A DNA stretch of 64,000 nt from Arctopsyche grandis. Taxonomy: Eukaryota > Arthropoda > Insecta > Trichoptera > Hydropsychidae. Below the pieces are notes generated by a model, which was not told the DNA's origin, did no database searches, and was given only the letters and a program-made list of their open reading frames with translations. Both the position numbers and the translations under genes were made by a program. The DNA lies in contig NC_135367.1 of NCBI RefSeq assembly GCF_051622035.1, forward strand, positions 12,932,501 to 12,996,500, read 5' to 3'. Of this stretch, positions 12,985 through 28,274 are shown one piece after another; position 1 is the stretch's first letter; the number at the start of each line of letters is the position of its first letter.

Positions 12985-13328
12985 AGTTGCGTTAATTCCA
13001 ATCACCAAAAGTTTGCTGGGTTCAATCCCGTGGGCTGACGTCTATTGAAAATAATTTATTCCGAGTATTTCTCTAGTGCTGCTGGCCAGACTTGGATACT
13101 TTTAGTCGACCCTTTCCTGTCAAATTTTGTTAATTTATCTGATTTCATTGTTGGAACGGTTCCTCGTTAATATGGGCAAAAGCCAGCCTACCCATTAATG
13201 TCACCGTGATTTGAATAAGATTTCCAATTTATATAATCTATAAACTTACATATTATGTATGTATCATAAGCGTCACCCAGGTATAAAACCTGTAATGGAA
13301 AATCATGGGAAATTGAAAATAAAATAAT
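12985..13328 (+). mobile_element. tRNA-derived SINE, decayed copy
   Basis: It has a box-B-like gggttcaatcccgtggg near 13018, then a body aligning with the copy at 54018-54245 (tattgaaaataatttattc, ttggaacggttcctcg). A 3' part resembles the end of the copy at 54906, with cctgtaatgg and an aataaaataa tail. Confidence 0.6.

Positions 13329-15021
<1,693 letters not shown>

Positions 15022-15100
<79 letters not shown>
15022..15100. repeat. (AT)n microsatellite next to a Drgx exon
   Basis: About 78 bp of pure AT repeats, 55 bp downstream of the 15156 donor in the transcript sense. Confidence 0.97.
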
Positions 15101-15103
<3 letters not shown>

Positions 15104-15155
15104 TATATGCATATATGCAAATACGAGGACCAAAACTTTTAAAAGCATCACTGAC

Positions 15156-15263
15156 CTGTCGGCAAAACCGGAAAACATGTGAGCAGGAAATGGTGGCAAC
15201 GTGGGTCTCGGCGGAAGAGGAGGTCCTCCAGGAGACGGAGGTCTACTTCCGCTTCCCAAAGTC
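15156..15263 (-). CDS. Drgx: Drgx exon with proline-rich segment (last placed exon)
   Basis: One hundred and eight bases after a TTTTTAG acceptor, ending GACAG|GTCAGT. Together with the previous exon it completes Arg200, then reads [18 protein letters not shown] and ends [12 protein letters not shown] (residues 201-235) with two bases carried over. The proline-rich segment resembles an activation or interaction region, but no named domain is present. The donor lies about 55 bp from a long (TA)n tract, so the following intron begins in unstable DNA. A phase-2 acceptor must lie further left or outside the window. Confidence 0.88.
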
Positions 15264-15343
15264 CTAAAAATCAAACACCCAAATTCAAATAATTCATCCA
15301 AAAACAAATAATCAACCGTGTTCTTAATGCTAAATTACTGTAC

Positions 15344-15543
15344 CTGGAAGCAGGAGATGGGGTATCGTCTGGTTCACTTCCCTGGGCGGATAGTGATGCA
15401 GCAGGAGGTCCAGCCGTTCCAGGACGACCTGCAGGACTCGAAGGCTCTCGGCCCATACTTTCACTCCCCTGTTCTGTCTCCATGTCCGGATCGTCGTCGA
15501 CCGCTGATACTTCTGGAGAAGATGTCAATCTACCGTCTTCCGT
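15344..15543 (-). CDS. Drgx: Drgx exon with acidic and Ser/Pro-rich linker
   Basis: Two hundred bases after an ATCTCAG acceptor, ending CCAG|GTACAG. It opens TEDGRLTSSPEVSAVDDD, then has an acidic patch and a Ser/Pro/Gly/Ala-rich stretch ending SEPDDTPSPAS (residues 134-199), with two bases of codon 200. No folded domain is visible, and low-complexity linkers of this kind follow the homeodomain in many paired-class factors. The exon is identified by phase, splice sites and a base composition far richer in GC than its flanks. Confidence 0.9.
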
Positions 15544-15620
15544 CTGAGATGGAAAATTCAGAGGTTAATATTAAAATTATCAGTCTATCTTTAAATTATA
15601 AAATATTCTGTATTAATTAC

Positions 15621-15737
15621 TTTGTCTTCTTTGATGTCTTCTCGTTTTCCCAACACTTCATGTCCGTCTCTTTTCCGCTGTTCCTCTTTGAGTCTTTCCG
15701 CTTTTCTCCACTTAGCGCGTCTGTTTTGAAACCACAC
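15621..15737 (-). CDS. Drgx: Drgx exon with end of recognition helix
   Basis: One hundred and seventeen bases, 39 codons (residues 95-133). It starts VWFQNRRAKWRKAERLKEEQ, completing helix 3 with Trp48, Phe49, Gln50, Asn51 and Arg53 of the homeodomain. Gln50 places the protein in the Q50 group, which favours TAAT-core sites, often as palindromic pairs. A strongly basic and acidic linker follows. The donor AAA|GTAATT lacks the usual last-base G but has a good intron side, and the next acceptor keeps phase 0 across a 77-bp intron. Confidence 0.96.
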
Positions 15738-15909
15738 CTGAAATATAAATTTATTGTTTGCATTAAATTATAAACGATACATTCATATTTTATAATACTT
15801 CTATATACATATAACTCAATTGAATACATTATAAACATATTAGATCAATTGAAAATTCACCTCAAAAAACAATTGTCCAATACATATATTTTTATGTAAA
15901 ATATATGTT

Positions 15910-16310
15910 ACAGTTCAAGTGTTCACTCCAGTTTGTTCATGAACATGCTATTGGTTTTAGTTTAAGTGCTGACAGTCAAAAGCTTATTGAAATTGACTCA
16001 ACAGGTGACGCATGAAAATTTTAGCTATCAAAACCTTTGTGATGTCAAAACAACACATATTTAAAAGAAAAAACCACGTTACATCGTTGCTACAATTCCC
16101 GTTTCCGGTATTTTTTAAAACATTGCAACCCAGGGTAAGCAAACATGCATAGAAGATGAAACGAACCATTGAAAATACTAAAACTTATGCCTAATAGTTT
16201 GTGCATGAACAAACTAGTTCATTTGTCAATTTGTTCTTTGTAACTGGCCAGATTGGTTGGTGTATGAAAAACCTATGTTCATGAACGAACGAAATGTACA
16301 CTTGGACTGT
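15910..16310. mobile_element. MITE family with ACAGTCCAAGTGT termini, copy 1
   Basis: The left end acagttcaagtgttcactc is the inverted partner of the right end tgtacacttggactgt. Both arms continue with gttcatgaaca motifs. The interior (acaattcccgtttcc, attgcaacccagggtaag, cttatgcctaatagtttgtg) is shared with the copy at 39049. It has no coding capacity. Confidence 0.75.
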
Positions 16311-16590
16311 AACATATACATACATACATTGTAATAGAACATATCACCGTGTTATTATATACATGTTTTTAAAATTGACTCTCATACATTTACGACTACA
16401 CATTCAAATGTTATAATTTTTTGATACAACATAATATATACTAAATAGAATGGTGTCCGTTTTGATGAAACAGATGTTAAATGTGCCCCGAATTTTCAAC
16501 ATATGTATTGTGCTTTGAAATTAACTATAATACATTCGAGTGTGTTTATTTTTATGAATATATTTGTTTTATAAATCTAATCGTCATAAT

Positions 16591-16840
16591 ATGACGGTAT
16601 AATTGAAAGTGGCATAATTCCGCTTTTCTTCATTTCGAGAAATATTTCGCAAAACACTAAATATAATACTTTGCATTAAACAATATAAAAATACTCGTGA
16701 CCTGTAATAAGTTTATTATGCTTTTCTGATATTATGGACATATCGAATTAAAATATGTGAACAATTTGTGAATTAAGTCAAACCGAAATAGTTTGGAACT
16801 GAAAATTGGACTACCGCCACTTTCAAATATGACGGCTAAT
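16591..16840. mobile_element. MITE family with ATGAGCCGTTATATTTGAAA termini, copy 2
   Basis: Inverted relative to copy 1. The ends are atgacggtataattgaaagt and ctttcaaatatgacggct, and the interior carries cgagaaatatttcgcaaaac and cgtgacctgtaataag. Confidence 0.72.
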
Positions 16841-19029
16841 ATATTCAACCAAAATAGTATAGTATAAATATATTTTTGAACATTATATACATTAATATTA
16901 ATATTAATCGTAAATTTGATTTTTAAACATTGATAGCATTAGCAATAATTCTTATGGAGTACGTAAAGTCTAATACTAAAGTCTAACTATAAAATCCAAT
17001 ACTAATTCAGATTTAATGTCGACTACGATACAAGTAGATTTTTATATTTATATGATATGAATACTGGCATTTACGATTCATATCACCTCCAAACAAACTA
17101 CAAAGTATCAATATCACTATTCAAAATAAAACAATGTCGTATAATAGCATAGTGTCCCCCGCGAGAGTGCAAACTGCGAAAGAAAGAATAAACACTCGAA
17201 ACCGACAATAATAATGCTTTGCACAGATTGTGTTTATGTTCTACAACAAGAGCAAACAATCCAGATCACCCCCTTTTATATGCCGTCTAAAGTCCCACTT
17301 TTATTAGGGAGGGAGAGAACCAGGAACGGGGAAATATATACACATATACTATAAAAAAAAATCCCGATTGCAAGTTAGGGCTCGTAAAAATGGTCTGGTA
17401 AGACAAAAAGCCCAAGTCCACTTCAATTGTCACATTGTGGGGAACGATTGTTCGACATAGCACTCTAGAGACATCTATGAGTGGACGCACGCACTACAGT
17501 GTTAATTGTTTGCGAATAATTTAGCGCTTTGAGGGTTATTTTTTGTATGTTACGAAACTGAATTGTTAAGAACAAGGTATTTATATTGCATTAAACGGGT
17601 ACAAAGCAGAATATTTTACGAGGGTTATTGTGATATTTTTGTTGTAAAATTGTATCAAATTATATCCATACATGTGTACAGAAGTACTTTTGTATTTTTT
17701 AGTTGAAATTAAATGTCAAATTAGAGTGAATATTCTGAATAAATTTGTTATAATAATGATCTATTACTACATCAAACGGTTCTATTAAAAAAATAATCAG
17801 TGTCATATTTCTGAAAGTGTATGTACTATGTACATAGGTATATAACTATGAATTCATAGTTTTACGAACTTAAAATTATTATTAAAAAAATTATCTCTAA
17901 AAGAAAAAAATATCGTTCGATAAGCCAACTCCGATTCTTGACGTATTCAATTATTAAATTAAATATATTCATATAGCAGTGAAGGCGTTAAGTCAAGACG
18001 CGTGTGCGTGTGTTATCTGAAAGATATTTATCTGCGAGTGTGTTATGTGGGTATATAGAGGATGCAATCCGACCATTCGGTATCGCACTTATGTATGTCT
18101 GGTTCGAATCCGCGGGGAGCACGTCAATTTTTAACCCCATATCCCCGGGCTAATGGCGGTTTAACGAGGCACTCCCCTGCCCCCTCGTGTGCGGCTAAGC
18201 CCCCATAGGGAATGAGCCTCTCCCCGAATTTTTCACTGGGCGAATCACCGTACTATTCAAAAAAATTTCCTCTAAAAATACTATCAAAATATTACTTAGT
18301 CATTAAAAATATTTAATACTGCTGAAGGCTTCGTTAACTAAGCATACGGTTCTTTGTGAAACGGGCTGTAAGAAGAACAGACCAAATAGGAGTCGGATAT
18401 GAGTCGATTTCAGAACTTTGAACGTATGTACGTACATACATATGTACATATGTATGTATAATATATACGAGTCCATTTTAAATGCTACGAGCTTTGTAAT
18501 GAAAGACTTCTTTTAATATCTGAAATGACTAATTTTTTCACGCAATCTTCAAACGCAGGTACTAGTCCAGCAAAGTTTCAGTGCCTTTATTCCATCCAAG
18601 CATTGTCAAATCGAAGTTATCCTTCAAATCATTGATTTATATCGTGAAAAAGCATTGTTTTGACACGATGAAAAATTATCCTTTCCATTGATTAATCCTT
18701 TCTTTTTCCACATTTTTTCTAAAAATTCAGCATTTCATTATTCCTTTATCGTTTGATTTTATAAATTGCTATAAGTCAATAACATTACTTTAGATTCCCA
18801 GATTATAGTGCCTGAATATGATATTTTCCACCTCAGTGAGCGTAGATTATTTTAACCTATTTGTCTGGTAGCCTGCGCTCATCACTATTTTCATAATGGA
18901 ATGTGATGTATGAGTGGAATTTTGATCTTCTCTCTTCTATTTGGGCCTCGCAGTGATGTATTGTATTTGCGGCTGGTTCTTTTACATATGTACATATTGG
19001 TGCTGGCTGTAGATGCAAGAAATTCCCTA
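16841..19029. other. AT-rich non-coding DNA with a tRNA-like patch
   Basis: At 18060-18245 a GC-richer stretch contains a box-B-like ggttcgaatccgcgg, but no cloverleaf can be folded. It is perhaps a worn tRNA-derived repeat. The rest holds nothing I recognise. Confidence 0.4.
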
Positions 19030-19284
19030 CTTTGTATTTTATTATTTAATATTTATTTGCTATTATAATAATTCTATTGTTATTATTATAATTTTATTAC
19101 TTTTTATGATTATGTATAAATGTATTTTTTCTGTGCTTATATAATATAAACATATGTACATACATTTTTACTTTATCTATGTTTTTTCTCGTCTCTGTAA
19201 TTTTTCGACCATTGTGGTGCATTTGGAAGTTCTGTAATGCTACAATGGTCCAAACTTCACCTTTAATAAATAAATAAATAATGT
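19030..19284 (+). mobile_element. 3' tail of a LINE, probably Jockey-like
   Basis: A short relic ends acaatggtccaaacttcac, then an aataaataaataaata tail. The atggtccaaactt plus aaataaataaata ending recurs at about 48165-48195, and an aaataaataa tail ends the LINE at 51480-52145. Confidence 0.4.
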
Positions 19285-20511
19285 GAGTCATAACATTTTT
19301 TGCTGATAAAATGGAGTTGGTGAATAATCAAACAAATTCGATTGTTTTTTTACTATTGCTTTGTTTGTTGTGTTAAACTCAAGTAATATCCATAGCCTTA
19401 GCAATATAAGATAGCTCCAGATAACTTGCATCTATGATATTTTCAAACGTATACTTCATTGATGATTTCTAGTGTCGTAGCAATTTTCAGACGTAGATCT
19501 AAATATCTCATCCCTTTATCTTGTACATCCACGTTTAAATTTTGCAAATGCTTTATTTTTATAAATAAAAATCGAAAAAATAGAAATCCTTGAGTTTTAA
19601 CTCAAGTTACTGTGAAATGGATTTTAATTTAGAATGATATTCTTATCATCTAAAAAAAACTGCATCACGTCCATCATTAAACCGCCTAGCGAGGACAATA
19701 TGTATATTCAAAAGGTCACCAGTTCCTAGACACACTTCAAAACAAAATAAAGTTTACCTTCGATAATAAAAAAACACACACAGGGTACACAATGGCCTAT
19801 AAAAGTTGCAAGAGAACGACGGACATAAAAGATGACGAGTCCGCAGCTTCTGAGCCACGGTGCACAGACACACCCGCCTGCAGACTGCACCGCGCATGAA
19901 AAATGCGATGGGATATGGGAAATATTATCGGCAATAGCTAGGCGCGTATGAATTTTTGATGAGTGCATTTTTAAAGTATTTTTAAAGCCGACAAGAAGAC
20001 CCCGGGCTGCTGTCTCTCTCTCTCTCTATATTTCCCTCTGTATCTCCATATAATACATACTAGATATATTCTATGATACATACCAAAGTGGATTGAATGA
20101 GCGAGGCCGAAGATGCCTTTGTGCAAATTCAATTTGCATTAGGCCACTCGGGATGCTGGGATATATGTATGGTACGTGTATCTCCTCGGCAGGATCATCT
20201 CGTGAATAAAAAACGAGACGGGCGTGTGTAACGCGATACACCCCGGCCAACACTATAGCATAGCATTTATATGTTACATTTGAGTGTATCTATGCTGGGA
20301 CAATCGTCTCGTATTTGTGTGATGTTACGGGAAAGATTCCCTTGTTGAATTGGTAGGTTGTGTGTAATGGAAGGAGAGTGTTCTATATATGTATGTATGT
20401 TCTATAATACATATATAAGTCGTGGGGCTACCTTGTCGATCCGTTTCAGATTGATCGAATATGTGTTTTAATAATAATATGCTATTTAAAGCGTTCTAAT
20501 ATTGTCAAGAA

Positions 20512-20513
<2 letters not shown>
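19285..20513. other. non-coding DNA
   Basis: Mixed-composition blocks at 19780-19960 and 20090-20245 have no convincing frame. A TATA-like ggcctataaaag at 19794 on the plus strand has no downstream gene. A CT run lies at about 20012-20030. Confidence 0.4.

Positions 20514-20590
<77 letters not shown>
20514..20590. repeat. (TA)n microsatellite
   Basis: About 75 bp of TA repeats with one G interruption near the left end. Confidence 0.95.
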
Positions 20591-20591
<1 letters not shown>

Positions 20592-22839
20592 CTATATATG
20601 TAGAAAATTAATTTATTAAAAGCCATCAATAGTATGAAAAAGTTTCAATAATTCAAATAAGTACATATGTATGTATGTATATTATCCAAGGCCGGATTTA
20701 TATGTGAGACCCCCCCCAAATTCAAAATGGGACATGTCTAAAATTAAAACAAAAAATTGGTTCTCATTGGATAACTTTTAGTGTGGCTGCATTTTTTTTG
20801 TTTTAATAGTAGTCTTAAACTTAATGATAAAAAGTTTTTCGTTTAATGTTCAAAATTATGAAAATGCATTTTTTGGGACTTGATACTAAAGGTCACATAT
20901 AATATTCGAAATCATCGTAAACTTCATTGATATAAAATCATAAAAAATGAAATTTTGAAGAATGCATTCCCTATGGTTGAATTGAATTGTAAATTGCTAA
21001 TTTTGATTAGTAAAATGTTGAATTCAATTTGTAAACTTTTGAATTTAATTTAAAAAGTGTAGAATTTGACATCTGAATTTTTGAATTTGGAATGTTACAA
21101 TATTACAATAATTATTTCCCAAATTATTATTTTTAATAAACATATACATACATATTTTTAAATAACTCCCACGTAAATCCCAATTCGCAAATGAATGTGT
21201 GTGGTTTTTCCAACATTAATATTAATATTTTTAAATTAAAGTTACTTAAAATTTATAAATAGCTAATTTTACTAACCGAAAATTGAAGAATTTGCAATTA
21301 TGTTTATGCTTCTGGAAATCTGGGGTAAAAATATATTTTTCCTTGAATATTTATTTACTTTATATAAAAATTATGACACATCTTGTCTGGATTTTGAGGC
21401 CCTAAATTTAAGATCTTTTAATATTGTAAATGATATTGTCCATACAGTTAATGTATGTAGTAGCAAATTTTCAATTACAACAAAAAATAGTAGCCATAGA
21501 AATCGATTATTAATGTAAATATAAAAAGTTAGATCAAAAAGCATATAATCTTTAACTAAGCAGATTTTTCATTTGACAGATCCAGAATTTTGTCTAAGTA
21601 AGTCTCGGTATTTTTTATTTCATATCTCTTTTTATACATAAAAGCTCGAACATTAACTTTTTTACATTTCATACAATCTCACACCATAACTTAGTTAAAA
21701 TAAAATGAAAAGGGGACGGAGAAGATAGAAGTAGGTGGTTTTGAATAATTAGATTTAGCGTAAGAAAGCTCGGCTCGTAGTAGCCCTTTGTGAGATGGTT
21801 CTTGTGGTCACAAAGGAAAATGCAATTAACAAACGATAAAGTGCACCGGTGCAGTGCACTGCACCATGCAAACTACTTGCACAGCTAAACCAGTTACTTT
21901 GTTACACGAGAATATCAAATAGAACACGGCCGACTACTTCCGAACGATTTGAATACTATCACATCCGAGAAGAAAACCCATCGTCTCGACGACCCCTTAC
22001 ACCTGATCCCGATTGATTTTATCACACTTGAAACTGCGCTTTCCCGACACCCCATTATATGTATATACATACATACATACATACATATATTTAAACGTGT
22101 CTAATGCAATTCGCGCAACCGACAATTACGAATAATAGGAAAATAGCTCCCGTATCACGAACACATGTACGCGTCGCAGAAACCATCATCCCCTTCCCCC
22201 GCAAATGGTATTAGTCAGGTATTAAAGTCACCCCCCTGGTCCATGTAAAGTTGTCAGATTGGATTAACTACAAAAAAACGAGCCGCCCCGTTATTTATTT
22301 ACAGCCATTATCATCACAGTCGAGGGTGAAACACCGCAGAAATGGGGCTACTTTAGCATTACCATACTAGGGAACGGCAATCAATGGTCAGGGTTTGATT
22401 AGAAATCGATAACATTTCAGTTTTAGCAAATATTTTTATATGAAGAAAAAATTTGCAACCTAGAAACAACAAACAAGAATATCTGTGTCAATAGCCTGCT
22501 GTCTGAAGGAAAACTACTTAAGTTTGATTATATGTAAAATAATGATTACAATACTTCATCTATTGATATGATACTTCGTGTGTACGTAAAAAAGTGATTA
22601 TATTTTTGTAGACAGTTTTCAATACAATTAAGTGATAGAAGGAGACAATCTGGAGTCCTAATATGAAAGGTCAATCAGCTAAGGATGAGATTTTGAATTT
22701 ACAATTACATAATAATTCTTTGGATTGTCGTTGCAAAAAAATAAAGTAATATATGCAAAATAATTGGAAATGACAATTTTTATACATACAGCCGTGGACA
22801 AATGTATTAGGCCACGTAAAAAATGAAATATTTAATATT
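20591..22839. other. AT-rich non-coding DNA
   Basis: A ggccggatttat motif with a C-run at 20690-20715 resembles one end of the MITE family at 33982, but the other end was not found. A palindromic patch gtgcaccggtgcagtgcac lies at 21842. No gene. Confidence 0.4.
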
Positions 22840-22985
22840 GATGACTAAAGCCCGGACCCAGAAGGTGCCACTTATTGTTCAAATGTTGTAAATGCATTGT
22901 TTAAGGTTTGCCAAACCTTTTTTACAAAGGATTTACAACAATGGAACAATTAGCGGCACCTTGGCTATCCTACCTCTATTTATGA
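22840..22985. mobile_element. small palindromic MITE (ends TCATGACTA-GAGGTAGGA), copy 1
   Basis: It runs from tgatgactaaagcccggacc to cctacctctatttatgac. Almost the whole 146 bp forms an inverted repeat around aaggtttgccaaacctt, with ttgtaaatgcattg pairing with the right arm. Copies lie at 24351 and 61484. Confidence 0.75.
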
Positions 22986-24039
22986 CCCTTGAAAAAGTAT
23001 ATTAAAATGGTCTGAGCCCTGTTCCCTTCACTAAACTCCCGTGTTTTTGGCATAATTCAATTAAATAAGATGCCAAAATTCATTTAAATAAAAAACCAAA
23101 AATAAAAAATAAACGAAAACAGAAATTTCCGATCTAGTAAATCGATGTGAATGAACCGTTAGTGTGAATTTGACACACTTTTACGAGGGTCCGCGTCTTC
23201 GTTGATTCTAAGATTGAATCCAATCAAAGGCGGTTTGGATTTGCTAAAAATAAATTCTAAATTGATTTGATGACGCAAACTCTAATTAAAATCTTCGGTT
23301 TTTTTCCAGTTTGTCAATTACCAATGTATTTCTGCCAATTACGAGTTAATTGTCATTACGAACGACGATGCTGCTGCCAACAATGACGATTAACAAAGTT
23401 GATTTCTTCAATAATAACGGTAAATAAAGCGAGCACGCACTGCGTATATTTAACGATCATTTTTCATACATACATATGTACATATATGTATATATATTTG
23501 TACTAATTTCAATTAAGGGTTAAATTTCAAGCACCCAGACATGATGTATTATATGCTGGAATTTAATGTCGCAAAATATAATACAAATACGAAGAAGATT
23601 TTCTCACCCCTCTAGAGTGTGGATTAGTCTCAGTATGAAGGGTAGAGGGTCGTAGACTCTAGAGAAGAACAGTTGGGTTATTTTGCGGTTACGATTTACG
23701 ATTATCAAGTTCAATTTTCCACCCCATTTGTGCATCAATGGGTTACTTGAGCATCCAATTACTATTTACTTCCAATTCATCATACTTATTTCTTTATGTG
23801 GCCGTCAAAGAGCTAAGATTTCATCTTATATGTACATACATACATATATAATATGTACATAATAATTTGGTTGCAATTTTTTAAAAAAAGCTGTTTATTC
23901 ATTTTTGTTTTTTAAAATATACAATATGTAATTATGTTACAGGCCTTGCCATTTTTACGCATATATCCGTTTTCAATTTGTTTGAAATAAACACAAAAAT
24001 TATTTTAATTGATAGGTTTGGTTTCATTTACATCGACCG
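22986..24039. other. AT-rich non-coding DNA
   Basis: Nothing recognised beyond tacata-type motifs near 23465 and 23835. Confidence 0.5.
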
Positions 24040-24640
24040 AAAATGCTACCTCACTTTATAAGTAAAGATCGGCTTTGGGAAGATGCTTTTCGCAAAAAAA
24101 AAAAAATCACTATTATCAACCATGCTTTTTTGTTCTCTTGTTTTGTACATTAATGGAGTTACTAAAAACTATTGTTATTTAAAACGCCAAGCCAAAGGCT
24201 ACATACAAGTCTATGTACTAAGCAGAGGTAAGTGTTCGGTCGATGCTTTTGGCACAAAAAATGGTTTACTATTGTCAACATTTTCTTTACTCTCTTGCTG
24301 TGTAGGACAAAGTAGTCGACTATTTTGAACCATTTTTGTGGCCAAAAGCATTATGACTAGAGGTAGGACCGGAGGCGTGCTTTTTCCAGGAATCAAGGCG
24401 TTTTGAGTATATTTACAAAGCAAGAGTGCAAAAAAGAAGGTTCATCATAAAAATGAACAAAGCACGGCGAACAATTAACAACAAACGGCACGCTTCCGGC
24501 CCTACCTCTAATTATGACTTTGCTATCAGATATGTAACTACCCCACTGCTGTCAGCGATGCTTTTTTGCTCTCTTGCTCTGTACACTAATGCAGCAGTCT
24601 ATTGTAATTTGAAAAGCAACAGCCAACGACGAATACTACT
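24040..24640. mobile_element. composite MITE region with nested insertion
   Basis: Repeated motifs such as gatgcttttttgctctcttg occur at about 24110 and 24555, and a variant at 24240. They flank a copy of the small palindromic MITE at 24351-24518. The motif recurs inverted at 50395-50575 (agagagcaaaaaagcat). The layout suggests one element inserted into another. No coding capacity. Confidence 0.45.
24351..24518. mobile_element. small palindromic MITE, copy 2
   Basis: The ends are ttatgactagaggtaggacc and gccctacctctaattatgac, an inverted pair matching the family at 22840 and 61484. The central part differs. Confidence 0.65.
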
Positions 24641-27600
24641 TTTTCTCCTCTTTTTTGCATTCAGTTATCTCCTAAGCCACTCAACGGATTGGATTGAAAC
24701 TTGCAATAGATATGACATTTTTTCGCTGAGATTGGCACTTCCCGTTTCTCAATGTACATTCTAGAACGATGAGGGACGACAATTGAAATAAAAACAATAA
24801 AGTAGTAACAAGCAATGCAAATGCATATATTATATAACATTGTATAGATTAAAAATAATAATTAATTCAAACGAAATTAAACCCGTGCATTTTTTTCGCT
24901 TTTAGTACGTTTTAACTCATGTTTATGCGAAAAAAAAGCATACCAGAGGTATTTGCACACTATGTAGAGGCTTGTGCACGTAACGAGTTTTAAAATGGTC
25001 GGCGAGAGAGATTGCATTATTGCAGAATTAAGCCGGGGCGGGGAAAGTCTGCGGCTGAAAGTTGTTGAGCTTTATTAGGCACTCAGGCGGCCCACCAACT
25101 GCCGCTAACATAATATGTGACGGGGAAATCCCGGAAAACTTTCCTAAACATTTTAATGTATTAGGCGGCGACGCGAAAACACACGCCATTTTTACGCACA
25201 CGCCACGTATCACTACTCCTACTCGACAAAATATATATCATTTTTACACTCAAAATCAACCAAATGCAGTTAATGTCCCAACACAGCTGAAGCCGGCAAC
25301 CGCATGTAAACAGCAGTACGAAACACATTAATTAGTACATTATACATGGATACATTCAAATCTTCCGTAATGCGTAAGTGACGCAAAAAAACAGCAGTAA
25401 CCGACACTATCTATTCATGTTATACAGCAGTACATGTCACCGAAACGTATCAAGCAGAACCGGTTTTCTTTGGCCTATGTGGAAAGATCACGCACATATC
25501 ACGCATGACGTGATGTAATAATGACCAAAGTGCTGCCATTCGCATATGAATATTTTCGGAAACGTCATATTGTGACAATATTTACGCCAACAAGCAATAT
25601 TGTGCCGTATCGTCGCTTTGTATTGTATATGTAAGCCGATTTTGCCTTGCACTCGTCCAAAACAAGTATGAACGTGCTGAAAACGGGCGGTGCTGTTATA
25701 GTATGAATAGTCTTTACCGTGCAGTGTTGTGCCGAGCTGTTGACGTGCAGCAAGAAAGGATTTTTACAGATCTAGAGCACAACAATAAACTATCTATGTA
25801 TAACAAACTAAAATGTTGAAGACGGTTATTTTAAATCATACAGATTTCTTATGCGCACCGGTTTTTGACTGAATTGATGTCGCTTGTGCTCTTCTTCCAC
25901 TCGTTTGCTCAATTACGATATTTACATGTCAAATATTAAATATTCAATTTGGCCCTGTGCACAATCGAGCTCGCGTCAGACTTATTGAATTCAATTGAAT
26001 TCGAACGCGATCGACATTTGATTTATACATTTGATTTTTTATTATAACAAATGCGCGTAACCAATTGGAATGCGGGAATATTAAGCGATCGATTGACGCG
26101 CCAAGGATCTATCATTCGATTAAAATGCGATTTTTAACACTACCAACAATCAAAATTACAGATAGATAGATAGCCCGCCACTCTCAATCATAATCAACTA
26201 AATAAATTGATATTCTGCATGTGATTCATTTATGCAAAGGTGACCTACATTACTTCAAATAGATATAAAAGCATAAAATCAGCGACCCCGTATGTCTACC
26301 TTTCTGACTGCATTCATAATTGATACAGAATTGAATAAGTCTCAATTCACACTCAATGTTCAAGCTAAGATTATAATTACTAGTTATTATTAACGAATAT
26401 AAACTACTTCACAGTACGCCATTGATGTCATTGTTAACCAAGAATAGATTATATAACATGTTTAGACATTTAAAATATGCGTGTTCGAAGCTTTGTTTTA
26501 TAATATGTATGAAGAATAAATCAAATAATATTTCTATATAATAATAATGAATCAATTTTCCAGTGATCCACGATGTTGATGACGCCATTTTTCCAGTCGG
26601 TAAACACGTGACGGAGTTATGATGTATCAAATTCGTTTACGTGTAAGAAAGTTCGGCGTGGAGAAGTTAATGGCGTATGTGAAGAAGAAGGGAGAGATGG
26701 CGGGGGGGAGGAGAGAGTTTGTGTCTGCTGCTACTGCGGGATTAAAGTGGCTAATGTAACGTCAATGTGTGGAGACACTTATCGTCTTTTTACGAGATTA
26801 AACTTGGTTAATATCGTATTTTGGGTGGATATTTCGGGTAAGAAAACGCGCCTAACTTGCGCCGCGAACGTCTAAAATATTACCGAGGCAATTTTGTAGA
26901 CTTTGCTTACTTCGCCCGCTTGCTTGCCCTTACATGTCGCTCATAATTTGTTAATGGATACTTACGTGTGTGTGTGTGTGTGTGTGTTCGTTTTATGTTT
27001 ATAAACTAACTAATGCAAGGATTTATAATTGATTTTATTTATTTATAATTAAAAATATGCACCCACTAAATTTAATTTGTAGAAATTTGTTCATATCCTA
27101 AATGCAAATTTCAAAACGAGTCGATTCATTCATTTGAACGACTGTTTATACATACATATATATGTACATCTATAAACTTTAAATTATGTTATTTATTTTA
27201 CGTAAAATTATAGTGACCATAAGTCCCGTTTTGGCCGGTACAGTCCCTTTTTTCGTGCTTTGCATTCGTCCCATCGTTTTGGTAAAATTGTCTGGTTTGG
27301 CCCGTTTTGTTTTTACATACACTGACTGATTGATACACAGAAGAAAAAGTACACATAACATCCTGGTTTTTCCAAATCAATCTGTGTTCCAAAAACAAAT
27401 ATTAATATATAAATATACATTTAAATAAAATATATATTCATTTTAAAGTAATATTTAAATATTTTGTAACATATTTCTGAAAAAAAATCGAACCGAAATT
27501 TTTAAATATCTCTAAAATTCAATTCTATTTTCTTTGTACTCAAGAATTGTACATTCTGAAAAAAATATAATTCCTTGACAATATTAATGGTTATTTTAGG

Positions 27601-28274
27601 GAAAAATTTTAAAAATTTTGGACGTGCAACACATTTTTTTTCTTATATAGGGGGAGGGTACAATTTTTTTTTCGGATCGTCCCACTCAGTCCTGGGAAAT
27701 TTTCTTAAAAAAAAATAACAAATATGTACATAGAATGGAATAAAACAATATGTCACCGTTGAATTGTAAATGGGTTTTTGAGCTATTTTTCCTATTACGC
27801 TGTACATTAACATTAGTATAATATAATACTATGATTACTAACCAAATAAAATAAAATTGTAAAATTGAAAATGATCAGTAGATCAGTAGCTATTAAAATA
27901 GATATAAGATGTATTGTGAACATAATTTCGTAATAATAAAAAGCATTTAAAAATCAAAAAAAATATGTCACCGCATGCCGCCCCCCAAAACATGCCGTCC
28001 TTAGGCGTCGCCTTACTTGTATACATATGTATATCCACGGCATATCCATGACTATATCGAATACATCTAGTTTAACAAAGCCATCAATTGACGAAATTTT
28101 GAAGAAGGTTTCCTTTATTCGAAAAAGCTAGACAGACAATATTTATGTTGATTTGTATAACCTACCAATCAACTTGACCAAAATAATTTTATTCAAATGT
28201 ATAAATGCCAATTAACTCTTAAGCGTCGATGCACGGTGCATTTTATATATTATTTTATATATTATTTATATATT
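24641..28274. other. non-coding DNA, some GC-richer patches
   Basis: The patches at 25020-25200 (gccggggcggggaaagtctg) and 26640-26960 have no coding frame. A (GT)n run lies at about 26965-26987. The area 27200-27700 looks like an old repeat (gtcccgttttggccggtaca), but neither end could be defined. Confidence 0.4.

Noticed and set aside
15318-15773. A 151-codon plus-strand frame
   Set aside because: It is antisense to two Drgx exons and is explained by their composition.
18061-18245. tRNA gene suggested by a box-B-like ggttcgaatccgcgg
   Set aside because: No acceptor or anticodon stem can be formed and box A is poor. At most it is a worn tRNA-derived repeat.
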